A stretch of DNA of 64,000 nt from Verrucomicrobiaceae bacterium (lineage in GTDB: Bacteria > Verrucomicrobiota > Verrucomicrobiia > Verrucomicrobiales > Verrucomicrobiaceae): assembly GCA_016795465.1 (NCBI GenBank), contig JAEUHK010000024.1:1-64000 (forward strand). Reading direction: 5' to 3'. A program made the translations under genes and the position numbers. The notes beneath the pieces were generated by a model, which did not search any database, was not told the origin of the DNA, and saw only the letters and a program-made list of their open reading frames with translations. Positions within the stretch are counted from its first letter, which is position 1. Every line of letters starts with the position of its first letter. This document shows positions 33,464 to 42,308 of this stretch, piece after piece.

Positions 33464-34577
33464 ATGTTGTGAGTATGATGTTTTTCAGTAAGCGCTCAGC
33501 CAGAATGGGGCTGACACTATTTCCGATCATTCTGAAGCTGTGCCACTTCGTTGCATCGAAGCGAAACCAATCAGGAAATCCTTGGAGTCTAGCAGCTTCT
33601 CGCGGCGTAATAACCCTTGGTGAGTTTGGGTGAATTGGACGTACCGCCTGATAGCTTCCGAGTTCAGGTCCAGTTCCTGCACGCAGCGTCGGGCAGAAGC
33701 CATCAAGCTTTAGTCGCACAGATTTCGAAACTGAATCTTTCCCGCCTGGCTTGAGCTTAGCGTACCGTTGCCTTACTTCTGGGCTGTGAACCGTTCCCAA
33801 GCATCCTGAAACCTCACGAGAGTCAGCTAGGCGTTTGAGCGATTCAGCGCAACCGACGCCTTTGGGGACTGCATCAAAAAGCCGCCGACCAAAATCCGTG
33901 TCGGGATATTCTGAAACTTTTCTCCATCCTTGGTCTTCACTTTGCCACTTCGCCCAAATATCGGGAAGGCCTGTCAATGCTTCCGCCACCCGAACCTCAC
34001 TTGCGTCAGACTTTTTGAGCGCTGCCTCATCAGCAGGATCACTCTCATCCTTCAGGCAGCCCACAAACAAAACGCGACGTCTTGAAGTAGGTGCTCCGAA
34101 ATCAGAAGCGCAGACTTCTATGCCTCGAATAAGGTGGTAGTCCCTTTCCACCTGTTCGAGCGCGGCATCGACGATGGGCTTGTAGTTCGGGTCGAGAATG
34201 CCCGAAACGTTTTCTGCCATGAAGAAGCGCGGCTTGATCTCAGAGATGAGACGAAAGTAATGCCCGAAAAGGGAGTTTCGGTGATCGGCTACGTTGCGAT
34301 GCCCCATCGAACTAAATCCCTGGCACGGTGGGCCACCGACGATGCCGTCTGGCTTGGTGACAGACAGTTCCGAAAGAAGTTTCTCCCCCGTATAACCCGA
34401 GAGGTCAGCAGTGAGGTGTTTTGTATTCGGGAAGTTGCGCTTGTGCGCCTCCATGACTCGCTGGTTAAAATCTACCGCGCCGACCACCTCAAAACCGGCG
34501 CGCGCTGCTCCAAGGCTAATCCCACCGACCCCGGAGAAAAGGTCGATCACGGAGGGTTTTGTCTGACGGGAGGGCAT
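33444..34577 (-). CDS. DNA (cytosine-5-)-methyltransferase
   Basis: 377 residues with all main m5C motifs: I DLFSGVGGISLG (12-23), IV GGPPCQGFS with the catalytic Cys near 85, VI ENV (about 122), VIII APTSRRRVLFVG (about 162-173), IX RVITPREAARLQGFPDWF and X MIGNSVSPILA. The target-recognition region lies between VIII and IX. It transfers methyl groups from SAM to C5 of cytosine at a site that cannot be read from sequence. It starts a three-gene operon with a GHKL ATPase and a Rossmann-like protein; no restriction endonuclease gene is visible beside it. Confidence 0.92.
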   Translation of the reverse strand: MPSRQTKPSVIDLFSGVGGISLGAARAGFEVVGAVDFNQRVMEAHKRNFPNTKHLTADLSGYTGEKLLSELSVTKPDGIVGGPPCQGFSSMGHRNVADHRNSLFGHYFRLISEIKPRFFMAENVSGILDPNYKPIVDAALEQVERDYHLIRGIEVCASDFGAPTSRRRVLFVGCLKDESDPADEAALKKSDASEVRVAEALTGLPDIWAKWQSEDQGWRKVSEYPDTDFGRRLFDAVPKGVGCAESLKRLADSREVSGCLGTVHSPEVRQRYAKLKPGGKDSVSKSVRLKLDGFCPTLRAGTGPELGSYQAVRPIHPNSPRVITPREAARLQGFPDWFRFDATKWHSFRMIGNSVSPILAERLLKNIILTTFGHEQK

Positions 34578-34589
34578 TGTGCAAAATCA

Positions 34590-34618
34590 AAATCAGTCCA
34601 GAGGTTACGCCGCTGCAA
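34590..34618 (-). promoter_or_regulatory. Possible promoter of the methyltransferase module
   Basis: On the minus strand, TTGCAG (34618-34613), a 17-base spacer and TGATTT (34595-34590), 12 bases before the methyltransferase ATG at 34577. The -10 match is weak. Confidence 0.3.
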
Positions 34619-34643
34619 GCGTAAATGACAATAGGAAACTCCA

Positions 34644-36503
34644 TCACTCCCACGCCACCCGCAGATACTCCGGCGCGGGGCCTTTCCAGAGAGGGACTTC
34701 GTTGGCGGGGAGGCCGTGGTTGGCGCAGAGGCCGAGTTGATCGATTTCGGACCAGCTTGTCGGTGAGCCTTCGGCGGAGGTGAAGTCGCTCAATGAGAGC
34801 GTGAGCGTCTGTGGAGCGTCGGAACCTTGGATTTCGCGCTGGGAGACGAAGGTGCGGCGTTGGCCGCGGTAGCTGCGCCATTCGTTTTGCTGGAGGACGA
34901 TGCTGAGGCGGTTGGTTTGCGGGAGTTTGAGGGTGATGTGCAGCTTGGAGCCTTCAGGGCCGCGCCAGAGGGGATCGGTGACTTTGCGCGTCCAGAGTTG
35001 CTGGTGCGTGGCGTTGCCGGCGTTGAGTGCATACCAGTCGCGCGTGCCGTGAGTGAAGTCGTCGATGAGCGTGGACGGTTTCGCGGTGAGTTTGGGGTTC
35101 GCTTGCTTGATCTCGTTGGCAGTATGCGAGTGGAAAAGGCTGCTGAGGCAGACCTCGGTGACTGGTGTGCCGTAGCCGGGTATCTGCGCGAGCGATTCGG
35201 GCTTTGGCAGCGTGTGGTAAACGTTTGCGAAGGCGAAGAGCGGCAGGTCAAGCGTGTGGATCGGCAGTTGAGCGATGTAGCCTTCAGATTCGTGATGGAC
35301 CTCGGCACTGCGCCAGAAGCGGGCACGCGGATCGGGATCGACGCTGTAGTAAATCTCCACACGGGCCACGGGTAGCGTTTTCGCATCCGGCCGCACGCGC
35401 AGCATGGGCACGTCGTCGTTCGATTTGAGGCGGAGTTCGCTCTGCGGCGTGTCTGGCAAGGCAGGGCCGCCTTTGAGATGCTGATCAAACCACAGCGGCA
35501 TCGTGATGGCGACCTCGGGCGTGAGGCGGTGGTTCATGTGTGGCACCCAACTGTATCGCGTGGGCTGTTTTTTGATGAGCGCGTTCGTGCGATACACATC
35601 GTCCATCCAGCCGTGGAAGTCGTTCGTGGCGCTGCGATGCAACACCGGGCACTGGATGAGCGGTGCGTAGCTTTCAAAGCTCAGCGTGCGCTTGAAAACC
35701 TCGACATCGCCTTTGATCCGGTCCTGCTGGTCCGTGCCGCCGATGAACGAATGCGGCTGCCAGCGCCAACCCTGACCGCCGACGCCGGGAACGGCGGCCT
35801 TCACCCGGAGATCGGTGCCCGCGACATACATCGTGAGGTTTCCGCCCATTGAGTAACCATGCACGCCGAGGCGCTGCGGATCGACCTGCGGCTGCTGTTC
35901 GAGAAACGTGAGTCCGCGACGACAACCGAGCGTGAGGAGATACCAGTTGTTGTTCTTCGGATGCTCACGGTCCTCGAAGACCTGCCCCGGACCAGGCAGC
36001 ATGGTGCTGTAGCCCTGCACATTGAGCTGCGAGGGATCGACCGCGCCCCAGTCGGTGTTCGGATCGCCGGGTTCGGACTTCTCGCAGGTGTTGAACGGTG
36101 CCTTGCCCGTGCCGCTGCCGCCCCAGTTCACCGAGAGCGCCGCGTAACCTCGCGCCACGAGCAGCTTCACTTCGCTCACCGAGCCGCGCTGCCCGCCGCC
36201 ATGGATGTGCATCACCGCCGGGCGTTTTTCCTTCGCACCCTCCGGAAAGCCATACACCGCCGCCATCCGCGCCGGATTGCCTTTGAACGTGCCGATGAAA
36301 TACCGCACATGGCGAAACACTCCGCCGTCCCCCTTCCACTCGCGAATGACCTCGACCTCCAGCGGGTCCTTCCTCGGATCAAAATCGGCCCACAAATCCA
36401 CCACCGACTGAGGCACGCCTTCGGCGGCAAAGAGCGAATGCAGATCCAAGAGCGAAAGCGAAGCAACAGCTCCAGTTTGAAGAAGGGTGCGGCGGGTGGT
36501 CAT
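34644..36503 (-). CDS. Tat-exported acetyl-xylan-esterase/dienelactone-hydrolase-like protein
   Basis: 619 residues. TTRRTLLQTGAVASLSLL is a twin-arginine leader. The hydrolase core has AVMHIHGGGQRGSV (oxyanion loop), LGVHGYSMGGNLTMYVAG (nucleophile Ser about 225), the acidic residue near HRSATNDFHG and the His in PHMNHRL. Residues about 390-619 form one or two extra beta-sandwich domains (VARVEIYYSVDPDPRARFW, then LHITLKLPQTNRLSIVLQQNEWRS), probably carbohydrate-binding. Its start overlaps the stop of the upstream hydrolase by four bases. Confidence 0.82.
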   Translation of the reverse strand: MTTRRTLLQTGAVASLSLLDLHSLFAAEGVPQSVVDLWADFDPRKDPLEVEVIREWKGDGGVFRHVRYFIGTFKGNPARMAAVYGFPEGAKEKRPAVMHIHGGGQRGSVSEVKLLVARGYAALSVNWGGSGTGKAPFNTCEKSEPGDPNTDWGAVDPSQLNVQGYSTMLPGPGQVFEDREHPKNNNWYLLTLGCRRGLTFLEQQPQVDPQRLGVHGYSMGGNLTMYVAGTDLRVKAAVPGVGGQGWRWQPHSFIGGTDQQDRIKGDVEVFKRTLSFESYAPLIQCPVLHRSATNDFHGWMDDVYRTNALIKKQPTRYSWVPHMNHRLTPEVAITMPLWFDQHLKGGPALPDTPQSELRLKSNDDVPMLRVRPDAKTLPVARVEIYYSVDPDPRARFWRSAEVHHESEGYIAQLPIHTLDLPLFAFANVYHTLPKPESLAQIPGYGTPVTEVCLSSLFHSHTANEIKQANPKLTAKPSTLIDDFTHGTRDWYALNAGNATHQQLWTRKVTDPLWRGPEGSKLHITLKLPQTNRLSIVLQQNEWRSYRGQRRTFVSQREIQGSDAPQTLTLSLSDFTSAEGSPTSWSEIDQLGLCANHGLPANEVPLWKGPAPEYLRVAWE

Positions 36504-37474
36504 CGTGTGGTTGAGTTAGATACGCGATCAAGATGCTGTTTCATGAACGCAGCCGTCTTGGTCATGATCTCTTCGAGCGATGGACGCAAAGCACCGCCGA
36601 GTTCGCGCCAGTTGTGGCCGGAGTTTTCGACGATGAAGACTTCCACGGGCGCTTTTGCCGCATCGCCGCGTTCCTTTATATAATGAGCGTGATGCACGGG
36701 GATCGTCGGATCCTTGTCGCCCTGCATCATGAGCAGCGGCGGGCTGTCGGCATGCAGATAGGTCACGGGACTCACTTCGCGATAGGCCGCGAGTTTCGCT
36801 TTCTCATCCGCGCCGGTCTTGATGATGCGCGTGGCGAAGCGATCTCCCACACCCTTGCCACCCGGTGGCGTGAAAAGCTCGATCTTCTCGAAATCACACG
36901 GCCCATACCACGATATGCCAGCGATGAGGCGATACTTCGCGTCCGCGAGCGCCGGATCACCCGGGAACGACTCTGGCGGCGACAGCAGCAGCATCTGCGC
37001 GAGGTGTCCGCCCGCGGAATCGCCCCAGGTGAAGACGCGCTCGGCATCGAGCGAGAACTGCGTCGCGTTCTTCGCGAGAAACCGCAGCGCATCCTTCGCG
37101 TCCGTCACGCAATCGCGCACCGTGATGTTTCCTTCCTTCGTGCATAGGCGGTAGTCCACCGACGCCACGCAAAAGCCCTGCGCATTCAGCGCCTTCGCGC
37201 CCATGAAGCGCACCCCACGATCCCCGATGGTCTTCGTCCCCGCGGCCCAGCCTCCGCCATGGGTGAACAACACCAGCGGAACCTTTGCGCCCGCTTTTGG
37301 AGCGGCTGGATAGTGCAGATCAAGCTTCAGCGGTCCCTGCTCAGTCGTCTTGTAAACCACATCGAACTTCGTCGTGGTCGCTGCGGGTGCTTCCGCCTGT
37401 AACACGGCGAAATGAGCCACCCAAAAGGCGGCGATGAGTGAGAGCTTCGAGTGCATCGAGAGTGATTTTGTCAT
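36500..37474 (-). CDS. Secreted BD-FAE/lipase-type alpha/beta hydrolase
   Basis: About 324 residues from 37474, or 318 from 37456 (MHSKLSLIAAFWVAHFAVLQAEA); both give a signal peptide. The core has VLFTHGGGWAAGTK (HGGGW oxyanion motif), VASVDYRLC, VFTWGDSAGGHLAQML with the nucleophile Ser, MMQGDKDPTIPVHHA with the Asp, and SGHNWRELG with the His. It is related to carboxylesterases and acetyl-xylan esterases. The longer upstream reading has no signal and lacks family similarity. It is coupled (ATGA) to the downstream Tat-exported esterase. Confidence 0.85.
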   Translation of the reverse strand: MTKSLSMHSKLSLIAAFWVAHFAVLQAEAPAATTTKFDVVYKTTEQGPLKLDLHYPAAPKAGAKVPLVLFTHGGGWAAGTKTIGDRGVRFMGAKALNAQGFCVASVDYRLCTKEGNITVRDCVTDAKDALRFLAKNATQFSLDAERVFTWGDSAGGHLAQMLLLSPPESFPGDPALADAKYRLIAGISWYGPCDFEKIELFTPPGGKGVGDRFATRIIKTGADEKAKLAAYREVSPVTYLHADSPPLLMMQGDKDPTIPVHHAHYIKERGDAAKAPVEVFIVENSGHNWRELGGALRPSLEEIMTKTAAFMKQHLDRVSNSTTR

Positions 37475-37545
37475 GAAAACGCCAGCAAATGTGTAGCAGC
37501 CGTCTCGGCCGCTACATCGGAGTCCAGAGGACTCCACCACATTCT

Positions 37546-38253
37546 CTACTTCGCTGCCGGCAACGCCTTCATGACCTCCTCCACGCACTTGTCGCCGAGG
37601 ATTTGATAGGCGGGCGCATTCCAGTGGAACTTGTCTTTGCCGCCGCGGGCGAGGTCGAGCTTGTCCACGAGGAGGGCGTAGAAGTCGCTCACAGGCACGC
37701 CACATTCGGCCATGACTTTGGCGGCCATGCGGTTGTGCTCGATGATGGTGCCGTTGATGACGGGATCGAGCTTTTTGACGTCGCCTTCGAGCAGGACGGG
37801 CGTGCTGCTGGCCCAGATGAGTTTGGCGTTCGGCAGCTTGGCGCGGATGGCTTCGACGTAGCCTTTCGTCAGCGGCTCGAAGGTTCCGGGCTTGATGCGG
37901 CCCTCCTGCCAGCCGTGCAGGCCCAAGTTGAAGTGAATCACGTCATAAGGGCCTTTCGCGAGCACCTCGGGCAGGATCTTCGTGTTGAGATGCTCGGACT
38001 GGTTGTAGGGGTTCACCCAGGCATCGACGTAGGCCTTGCCGCCGAGCTTCTTGATCGCATGCGCCATGTAACCACTCAGGATGGAGTCGCCGACGAGCAG
38101 CACGCGCGGACGCTTCGGGTCTTTGATGGTCGCCTGGTTGAGCTTCCAGCCTTTGCCATCGGAATGCAGCCGTGGATCGGTCTCGACGGGCGTTTCGGCC
38201 GCGAAGGTGTGGAAAGCGAAAGCAGCGGCGAGGAGAAAGGTGAGGCGGTTCAT
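37546..38253 (-). CDS. Secreted SGNH/GDSL hydrolase
   Basis: 235 residues with a signal peptide ([20 protein letters not shown]). Block I is [12 protein letters not shown] with the nucleophile Ser. Block III is [12 protein letters not shown] with the Asn region, and the C-terminal D-x-x-H is [16 protein letters not shown]. It is a compact member acting on ester bonds of glycans or lipids. It is separated from the upstream gene (stop at 38385) by a palindromic element at 38299-38362, so it may have its own promoter. Confidence 0.85.
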   Translation of the reverse strand: MNRLTFLLAAAFAFHTFAAETPVETDPRLHSDGKGWKLNQATIKDPKRPRVLLVGDSILSGYMAHAIKKLGGKAYVDAWVNPYNQSEHLNTKILPEVLAKGPYDVIHFNLGLHGWQEGRIKPGTFEPLTKGYVEAIRAKLPNAKLIWASSTPVLLEGDVKKLDPVINGTIIEHNRMAAKVMAECGVPVSDFYALLVDKLDLARGGKDKFHWNAPAYQILGDKCVEEVMKALPAAK

Positions 38254-38298
38254 GGTAGGATGGTGAGTTAACGATGCGGGGAGATTCCGTCTTTAGTT

Positions 38299-38362
38299 TA
38301 GGCAGGAGAATGGGGGCAGAAGAATGGATCGGATCATTCTCCTGCCCCCATTCTCCTGCCTA
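38299..38362. repeat. Dispersed palindromic element, copy A
   Basis: TAGGCAGGAGAATGGGGGCA (38299-38318) continues to 38330 and pairs with 38331-38362 along about 28 bp with a single mismatch. It lies 22 bases beyond the stop of the gene ending at 38385. The same core occurs near 42.5, 56.0 and 61.45 kb. Confidence 0.9.
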
Positions 38363-38384
38363 CTTTCAGGCTGGTTCGGACAGA

Positions 38385-40610
38385 TCATTCATTCACAGGG
38401 GCCAATACGACCTCCACCTCGCGATCTTCGCCCGCAGCGACATTGCAGACGATTTGCCAGCGCTGCGTCACGGCATCCCAATTCGTCTGCCAATGCGTGA
38501 TTGGCTGGCCGTTCACGAGCACGCGATGGCCTTTCGGTGACTTCAGATTGGCGAAAGCGAGCGGCACATGCCCGAGTCCGCCTTTCACGAGGACTTGCGC
38601 ACGCTGTTCGTCATCGACGGCGACGACGAGCGGGTAGCTTTCGGTGATTTCACCGCGTTTTGCGGTGGGCTTCAGCGCGTTGCCTTGGGCCTCGCGATGC
38701 ACGGGACGCCAGGTGTCGGCATCGCGGGCGAGCATGTCATGCAGCTTGGCATCCGGACCGTAGTAAGCAGCGGCATCGGCGGGGAAGATGACGAGTTCCA
38801 GCTCGGCCTCGACGAAATCACCGGGCTGCAACTCGCTGATGCCAAGCGGTGGCGCGAGCTCGACGGCGATGCGGTGGTTGTTCTTGCCCCACTCGGTGCA
38901 AAACGTCGCGAGATGCGGCGCGGCGGGTTTGCCACCGAGCACCGCACGCCACGAGCGCACGATGAGGCCACGAGTCGCGGCAGCGTGGCCTTTTTTCAGC
39001 ACCGCACGTTCCACGCCATGCAAGGAAACCCACGCACCCTCGCCAGCGAGAGGCAGCGCGGTGCGATCATACTCGTCCTTCGCGCGACGCGGCTCCCATT
39101 CCTCGCGCAAGCCGGTGACATCGCCGGTGGCCACGCGTCGCGCGGGCACGTCGTTGTAGAAATCCGCGCCGAGCTGAAAAAACGCGAGCCTTTGCCAGCG
39201 CACCGGCTTTCGCACGTCGTAGCGCAGTCGCAGAAAGGTGCGCAGATGATCGTTCGCCGCCGGCACGGACACATCCATGCGCGCCGCGATCTCGCCGCCG
39301 CTCGATTCCTCGCGGTAGCTCACGTCGGTGAGGCACGGACCTTGCGCTCGATACTCGGTGCGGGTGCCCTTCATCTCCTGATAGCGACCTTGCGCGTCCT
39401 TCCACATCAGAAAATCGCCGCCACCGCAGTTCTCGGCCCAGCCCCAGCGTTTCGCCTTCGCTCCGACGGGCAAGGTCATGAGCGGGCGCACGTCCGTGAT
39501 GAAACAACGCCGCTGCACGCGTCCCGGCTCGAAGCAGATGCTCTCGCCAAAGCTGCCCACCGCCGCCTGATCCCAGAATTGATTGTGCCCCCAGCCGATG
39601 AGGCAGAGCTGCGCATGCGAGGCCGCGCACAAGCCGCCGTAACGGGCATGCACCATCTGGAAAACGAGCTCGCGTCGCGACTTCGGCGGCACACGCACCC
39701 ATGCGAAACCATGAAACCACTGCCCGTCATGCTGCAGCCGGCCCTTCTCCACGCGGATGTGCCAGTTCTTCGAAATCTGCACTGGAATGCCCGTCGGCGT
39801 GCCATCGACTTCGCAAAGCATCGGCGTGAAACCCGTGATCGGCAGATGCTTCTCCTGAGTGAACATCAACCGCGCCATCGTGGGCTCATCGGTGTCGTTG
39901 CGCAGCGTCACTCGCCAGCGGTCGATGCGATCCAGATGCTCCTCCGGGTAATACGTGCCGCCCGCATTGCTCCACCGTTCCTCCGGCAGCGCCAGCCGAT
40001 GACAACCCAGCGCCTCATCCCGCGTCACCGCCAACTCCGAATCCACCACAGCCTTCGAATCACTCGCGACCACCTCCAGCAGCACACTGCGACTGCCGCT
40101 CACCTTTTTCCCGCCATGTCGCAACTCCATCACCGCCTCGCTTTCGCTCTCCAGACGAAACGCGAGCCTGTCCGGCCACGCGCTGATCTCCAGCTGCACC
40201 GTGCCGTTGAAGGCATTCCCTTCCGCATCCGCCAACGTCAGTCCCTCGATCACCACGCGCTGAAAAAAGCGCCCGCTCTCCACGAAGCGCACCGGCTGCT
40301 GCCACTCGTCCTCGGGTTGCGTGTGCCCGTTGCAAACATAGCGCCGTCCCTCCGCGATCACCGCACACTCCCACTCGCCCTCCACCGGCCGCACGCGTCG
40401 CGTGTCGAAAAGCATCGTCTGCTTCCCAAACTGAAACCCGAGGATCTCTTCCTTCGTCCGCTCCGCTCGCTGAAACATCTGCGGCGGCCCATTCACCCAC
40501 CAAAGCCCCGTTTGATCCTCCACCCGCGGCATCCAATCGACCAGCGACGGCTCGGCCGCGAGGGTGATTGAGGTGAAAAGAAGGAGAAAGAGGCTGGAGA
40601 GTGTCCGCAT
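38385..40610 (-). CDS. Large secreted protein of unknown function
   Basis: 741 residues from the start at 40610 (MRTLSSLFLLLFTSITLAAEP), a signal peptide. The protein is rich in beta strands and Trp with no motif I recognise: FGKQTMLFDTRRVRPVEGEW, WPDRLAFRLESESEAVMELR, RWRVTLRNDTDEPTMARLMF, YGGLCAASHAQLCLIGWGHNQFWDQAAVG and GWAENCGGGDFLMWKDAQG. The C-terminus is beta-sandwich-like (AFANLKSPKGHRVLVNGQPITHW). It may act on glycans, but no catalytic residues can be named. The start is 8 bases after a remnant reading frame. Confidence 0.7.
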   Translation of the reverse strand: MRTLSSLFLLLFTSITLAAEPSLVDWMPRVEDQTGLWWVNGPPQMFQRAERTKEEILGFQFGKQTMLFDTRRVRPVEGEWECAVIAEGRRYVCNGHTQPEDEWQQPVRFVESGRFFQRVVIEGLTLADAEGNAFNGTVQLEISAWPDRLAFRLESESEAVMELRHGGKKVSGSRSVLLEVVASDSKAVVDSELAVTRDEALGCHRLALPEERWSNAGGTYYPEEHLDRIDRWRVTLRNDTDEPTMARLMFTQEKHLPITGFTPMLCEVDGTPTGIPVQISKNWHIRVEKGRLQHDGQWFHGFAWVRVPPKSRRELVFQMVHARYGGLCAASHAQLCLIGWGHNQFWDQAAVGSFGESICFEPGRVQRRCFITDVRPLMTLPVGAKAKRWGWAENCGGGDFLMWKDAQGRYQEMKGTRTEYRAQGPCLTDVSYREESSGGEIAARMDVSVPAANDHLRTFLRLRYDVRKPVRWQRLAFFQLGADFYNDVPARRVATGDVTGLREEWEPRRAKDEYDRTALPLAGEGAWVSLHGVERAVLKKGHAAATRGLIVRSWRAVLGGKPAAPHLATFCTEWGKNNHRIAVELAPPLGISELQPGDFVEAELELVIFPADAAAYYGPDAKLHDMLARDADTWRPVHREAQGNALKPTAKRGEITESYPLVVAVDDEQRAQVLVKGGLGHVPLAFANLKSPKGHRVLVNGQPITHWQTNWDAVTQRWQIVCNVAAGEDREVEVVLAPVNE

Positions 40611-40618
40611 GCCTCCAC

Positions 40619-40800
40619 TCAACGCGAGGACGGCCCCGTTTTCCATATCAGTGATTCCTGCTGGCCCACGCGCACCACGGTGCCCCAGTTTCGCCAGCAG
40701 AGCTTCACTGCGGTGTCGGCCGGTCCACTCGACATCGTTCACATTGCTCAGATAGTAGCCCGGCTTCGATGGGTCGAACCAGTTCGTCAGCGACTCCGTC
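40619..40800 (-). pseudogene. Frameshifted C-terminal gene remnant
   Basis: Between the hydroxyacid oxidase stop and the next start, one minus-strand frame reads LTNWFDPSKPGYYLSNVN then DVEWTG. After a single frame change another reads PADTAVKLCWRNWGTVVRVG and continues to a TGA at 40619. Joined, they look like the last 60-65 residues of one secreted protein whose front part is gone. The family is not recognised. The reading rests on amino-acid composition only. Confidence 0.4.
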
Positions 40801-41995
40801 AGCGTCTCACTACATCGTCCGCAGTTAGCAGATGCCTCGGCAGATCGGCCACGCGCTCGCAGCCGATTTGCTCCATCACCTGCTGGAGCTGGCGTTTGAG
40901 CATCAGCATCGTGTGATCGCCGCCACGCTGACCGAGCGCACCGACGCCATACATGAAGCTGCGGCCCATGAAGACAAACTTCGCGCCGGAGGCCAGGGCG
41001 CAGGCCACATCGGGGCCGCTGCGCACGCCGCTGTCGAGCATGAGTGTGGTGCGGTGCCCAAACTCGCGGCTCAGGGCCGTGAGCGAACGAATCGTCGAGT
41101 CGCCTGCATCGAGCTGACGGCCGCCATGATTGGACACGATGAGGCCATCCGCACCGAGTTGCAGCGCCAGCTCCGCATCCTCGGGTGTGACCACGCCTTT
41201 CACCACCAGTTTGCCCGGCCAGCGATCACGGATCGACTTGATCTTGTCCGCGGTGAGGCGTCCGGAGAAGGTCTTGTTCATGAAGAGACCGAGGTGCTTC
41301 ATGTTCAGCCCCTTCGGGATGTAGGGCTTCATCGTTTTGAACTCGGGTGCGCCCGCCGTGAGCTGCCCGAGACACCACGCGGGCCGCGTGATCATCTGCA
41401 GCACATTGCGCAGCGACATGCGCGGCGGGATGGAAAGGCCGTTGCGGATTTCCTTGGGCCGGTAGGCAAAGGTGGGCGTGTCCGCCAGGATGACCAGCAC
41501 CGGAAAGCCCGCCGCGCGCACGCGGTCCAGCAGCTTGTCACGCAGGTCCACCTCCGCCGGGTGATACAGTTGAAACCAGGCCTTGCCGCCCGTGATCTCG
41601 GCCACTGTTTCGATGCTCGCCGTGGCCACCGTGCTGAGAATGAAGGGCAGCTCATGCTGATGCGCGGCCTTGGCCAGGATCTCCGTCGCCCGCGGCCACA
41701 TCAGCCCCTGAAGCCCGATGGGGGCCACGCCAAACGGCGCCGCATAGCTCTGGCCAAACAACTCCGTCCGCAGGCTCGCTCCGGCAAAGTCCCGCAGATA
41801 CCACGGGCGCAGCCGCACCTCGCGAATCTCCTCCGTGTTGCGGCGGAGGTTCACCTCGGAGAAGCAGCCGCCCTCCAGGTATTCGAAGGCGAAGCGTGGC
41901 ATCCGTCGGCGTGCCCGCTCACGCAGGAACTCCACGGAAGGATGCTCGGAATCGAAGGCGGCAGACTCGGCTTTGGGGGCGGATGGGGCACTCAT
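40799..41995 (-). CDS. FMN-dependent alpha-hydroxy-acid oxidase/dehydrogenase
   Basis: About 398 residues from the start at 41995 (MSAPSAPKAESAAFDSEHPS). The TIM-barrel FMN family is clear: FAFEYLEGGCFSEVNLRRN, PFGVAPIGLQGLMWP, ILSTVATASIETVAE, WFQLYHPAEVDLRDKLLDR, KLVVKGVVTPEDAELAL, the catalytic motif LIVSNHGGRQLDAGDST and DSGVRSGPDVACALASGAKFVFMGR. The His and Arg of SNHGGRQ are present. It oxidises L-lactate, glycolate, mandelate or a similar hydroxyacid; the exact substrate is unknown. It follows the Dabb gene by 4 bases. Confidence 0.92.
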   Translation of the reverse strand: MSAPSAPKAESAAFDSEHPSVEFLRERARRRMPRFAFEYLEGGCFSEVNLRRNTEEIREVRLRPWYLRDFAGASLRTELFGQSYAAPFGVAPIGLQGLMWPRATEILAKAAHQHELPFILSTVATASIETVAEITGGKAWFQLYHPAEVDLRDKLLDRVRAAGFPVLVILADTPTFAYRPKEIRNGLSIPPRMSLRNVLQMITRPAWCLGQLTAGAPEFKTMKPYIPKGLNMKHLGLFMNKTFSGRLTADKIKSIRDRWPGKLVVKGVVTPEDAELALQLGADGLIVSNHGGRQLDAGDSTIRSLTALSREFGHRTTLMLDSGVRSGPDVACALASGAKFVFMGRSFMYGVGALGQRGGDHTMLMLKRQLQQVMEQIGCERVADLPRHLLTADDVVRR

Positions 41996-41999
41996 GGCT

Positions 42000-42308
42000 T
42001 CACTCAGGCAGGTTGAAATCAAACACCACGACACGCTCCAGGCACGGCACGACAATCGCCTTCACCTCCTCATGCACCGGATGCGGCAGATACTCATCCC
42101 GCGCCTGCGGACTGGCGAAGGTCATGATGAAACCATGCGTGTAGCCATCATTGAGGCCCTCCGCCGAATCATACGGCCCCCAATGAAAATCCAGCAGCCC
42201 CGGAATGCGTCCCACCATGCCCGCCATCGCCTGAAAGCATTCCGCGATGCGGGTTTCGGTGATGTGCGCTTTGAACTGGAAGCAGCCGTAATGTTTGACC
42301 TGGGGCAT
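42000..42308 (-). CDS. Dabb (stress-responsive A/B barrel) domain protein
   Basis: About 102 residues from the start at 42308 (MPQVKHYGCFQFKAHITETR). One ferredoxin-like dimeric barrel domain covers the length: CFQAMAGMVGRIPGLLDFHWG, DSAEGLNDGYTHGFIMTFAS and ARDEYLPHPVHEEVKAIVVPCLERVVVFDF, which carries the family's Y-x-x-HP-x-H motif. Members are small hydrolases or stress proteins of uncertain role. It directly precedes the hydroxyacid oxidase, suggesting a two-gene operon. Confidence 0.88.
   Translation of the reverse strand: MPQVKHYGCFQFKAHITETRIAECFQAMAGMVGRIPGLLDFHWGPYDSAEGLNDGYTHGFIMTFASPQARDEYLPHPVHEEVKAIVVPCLERVVVFDFNLPE

Noticed and set aside
38568..40571. 667-codon plus-strand frame
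   Set aside because: It is antisense to the 741-residue secreted protein, which has a clear signal peptide; the plus frame has none and is Arg/His/Leu-rich.
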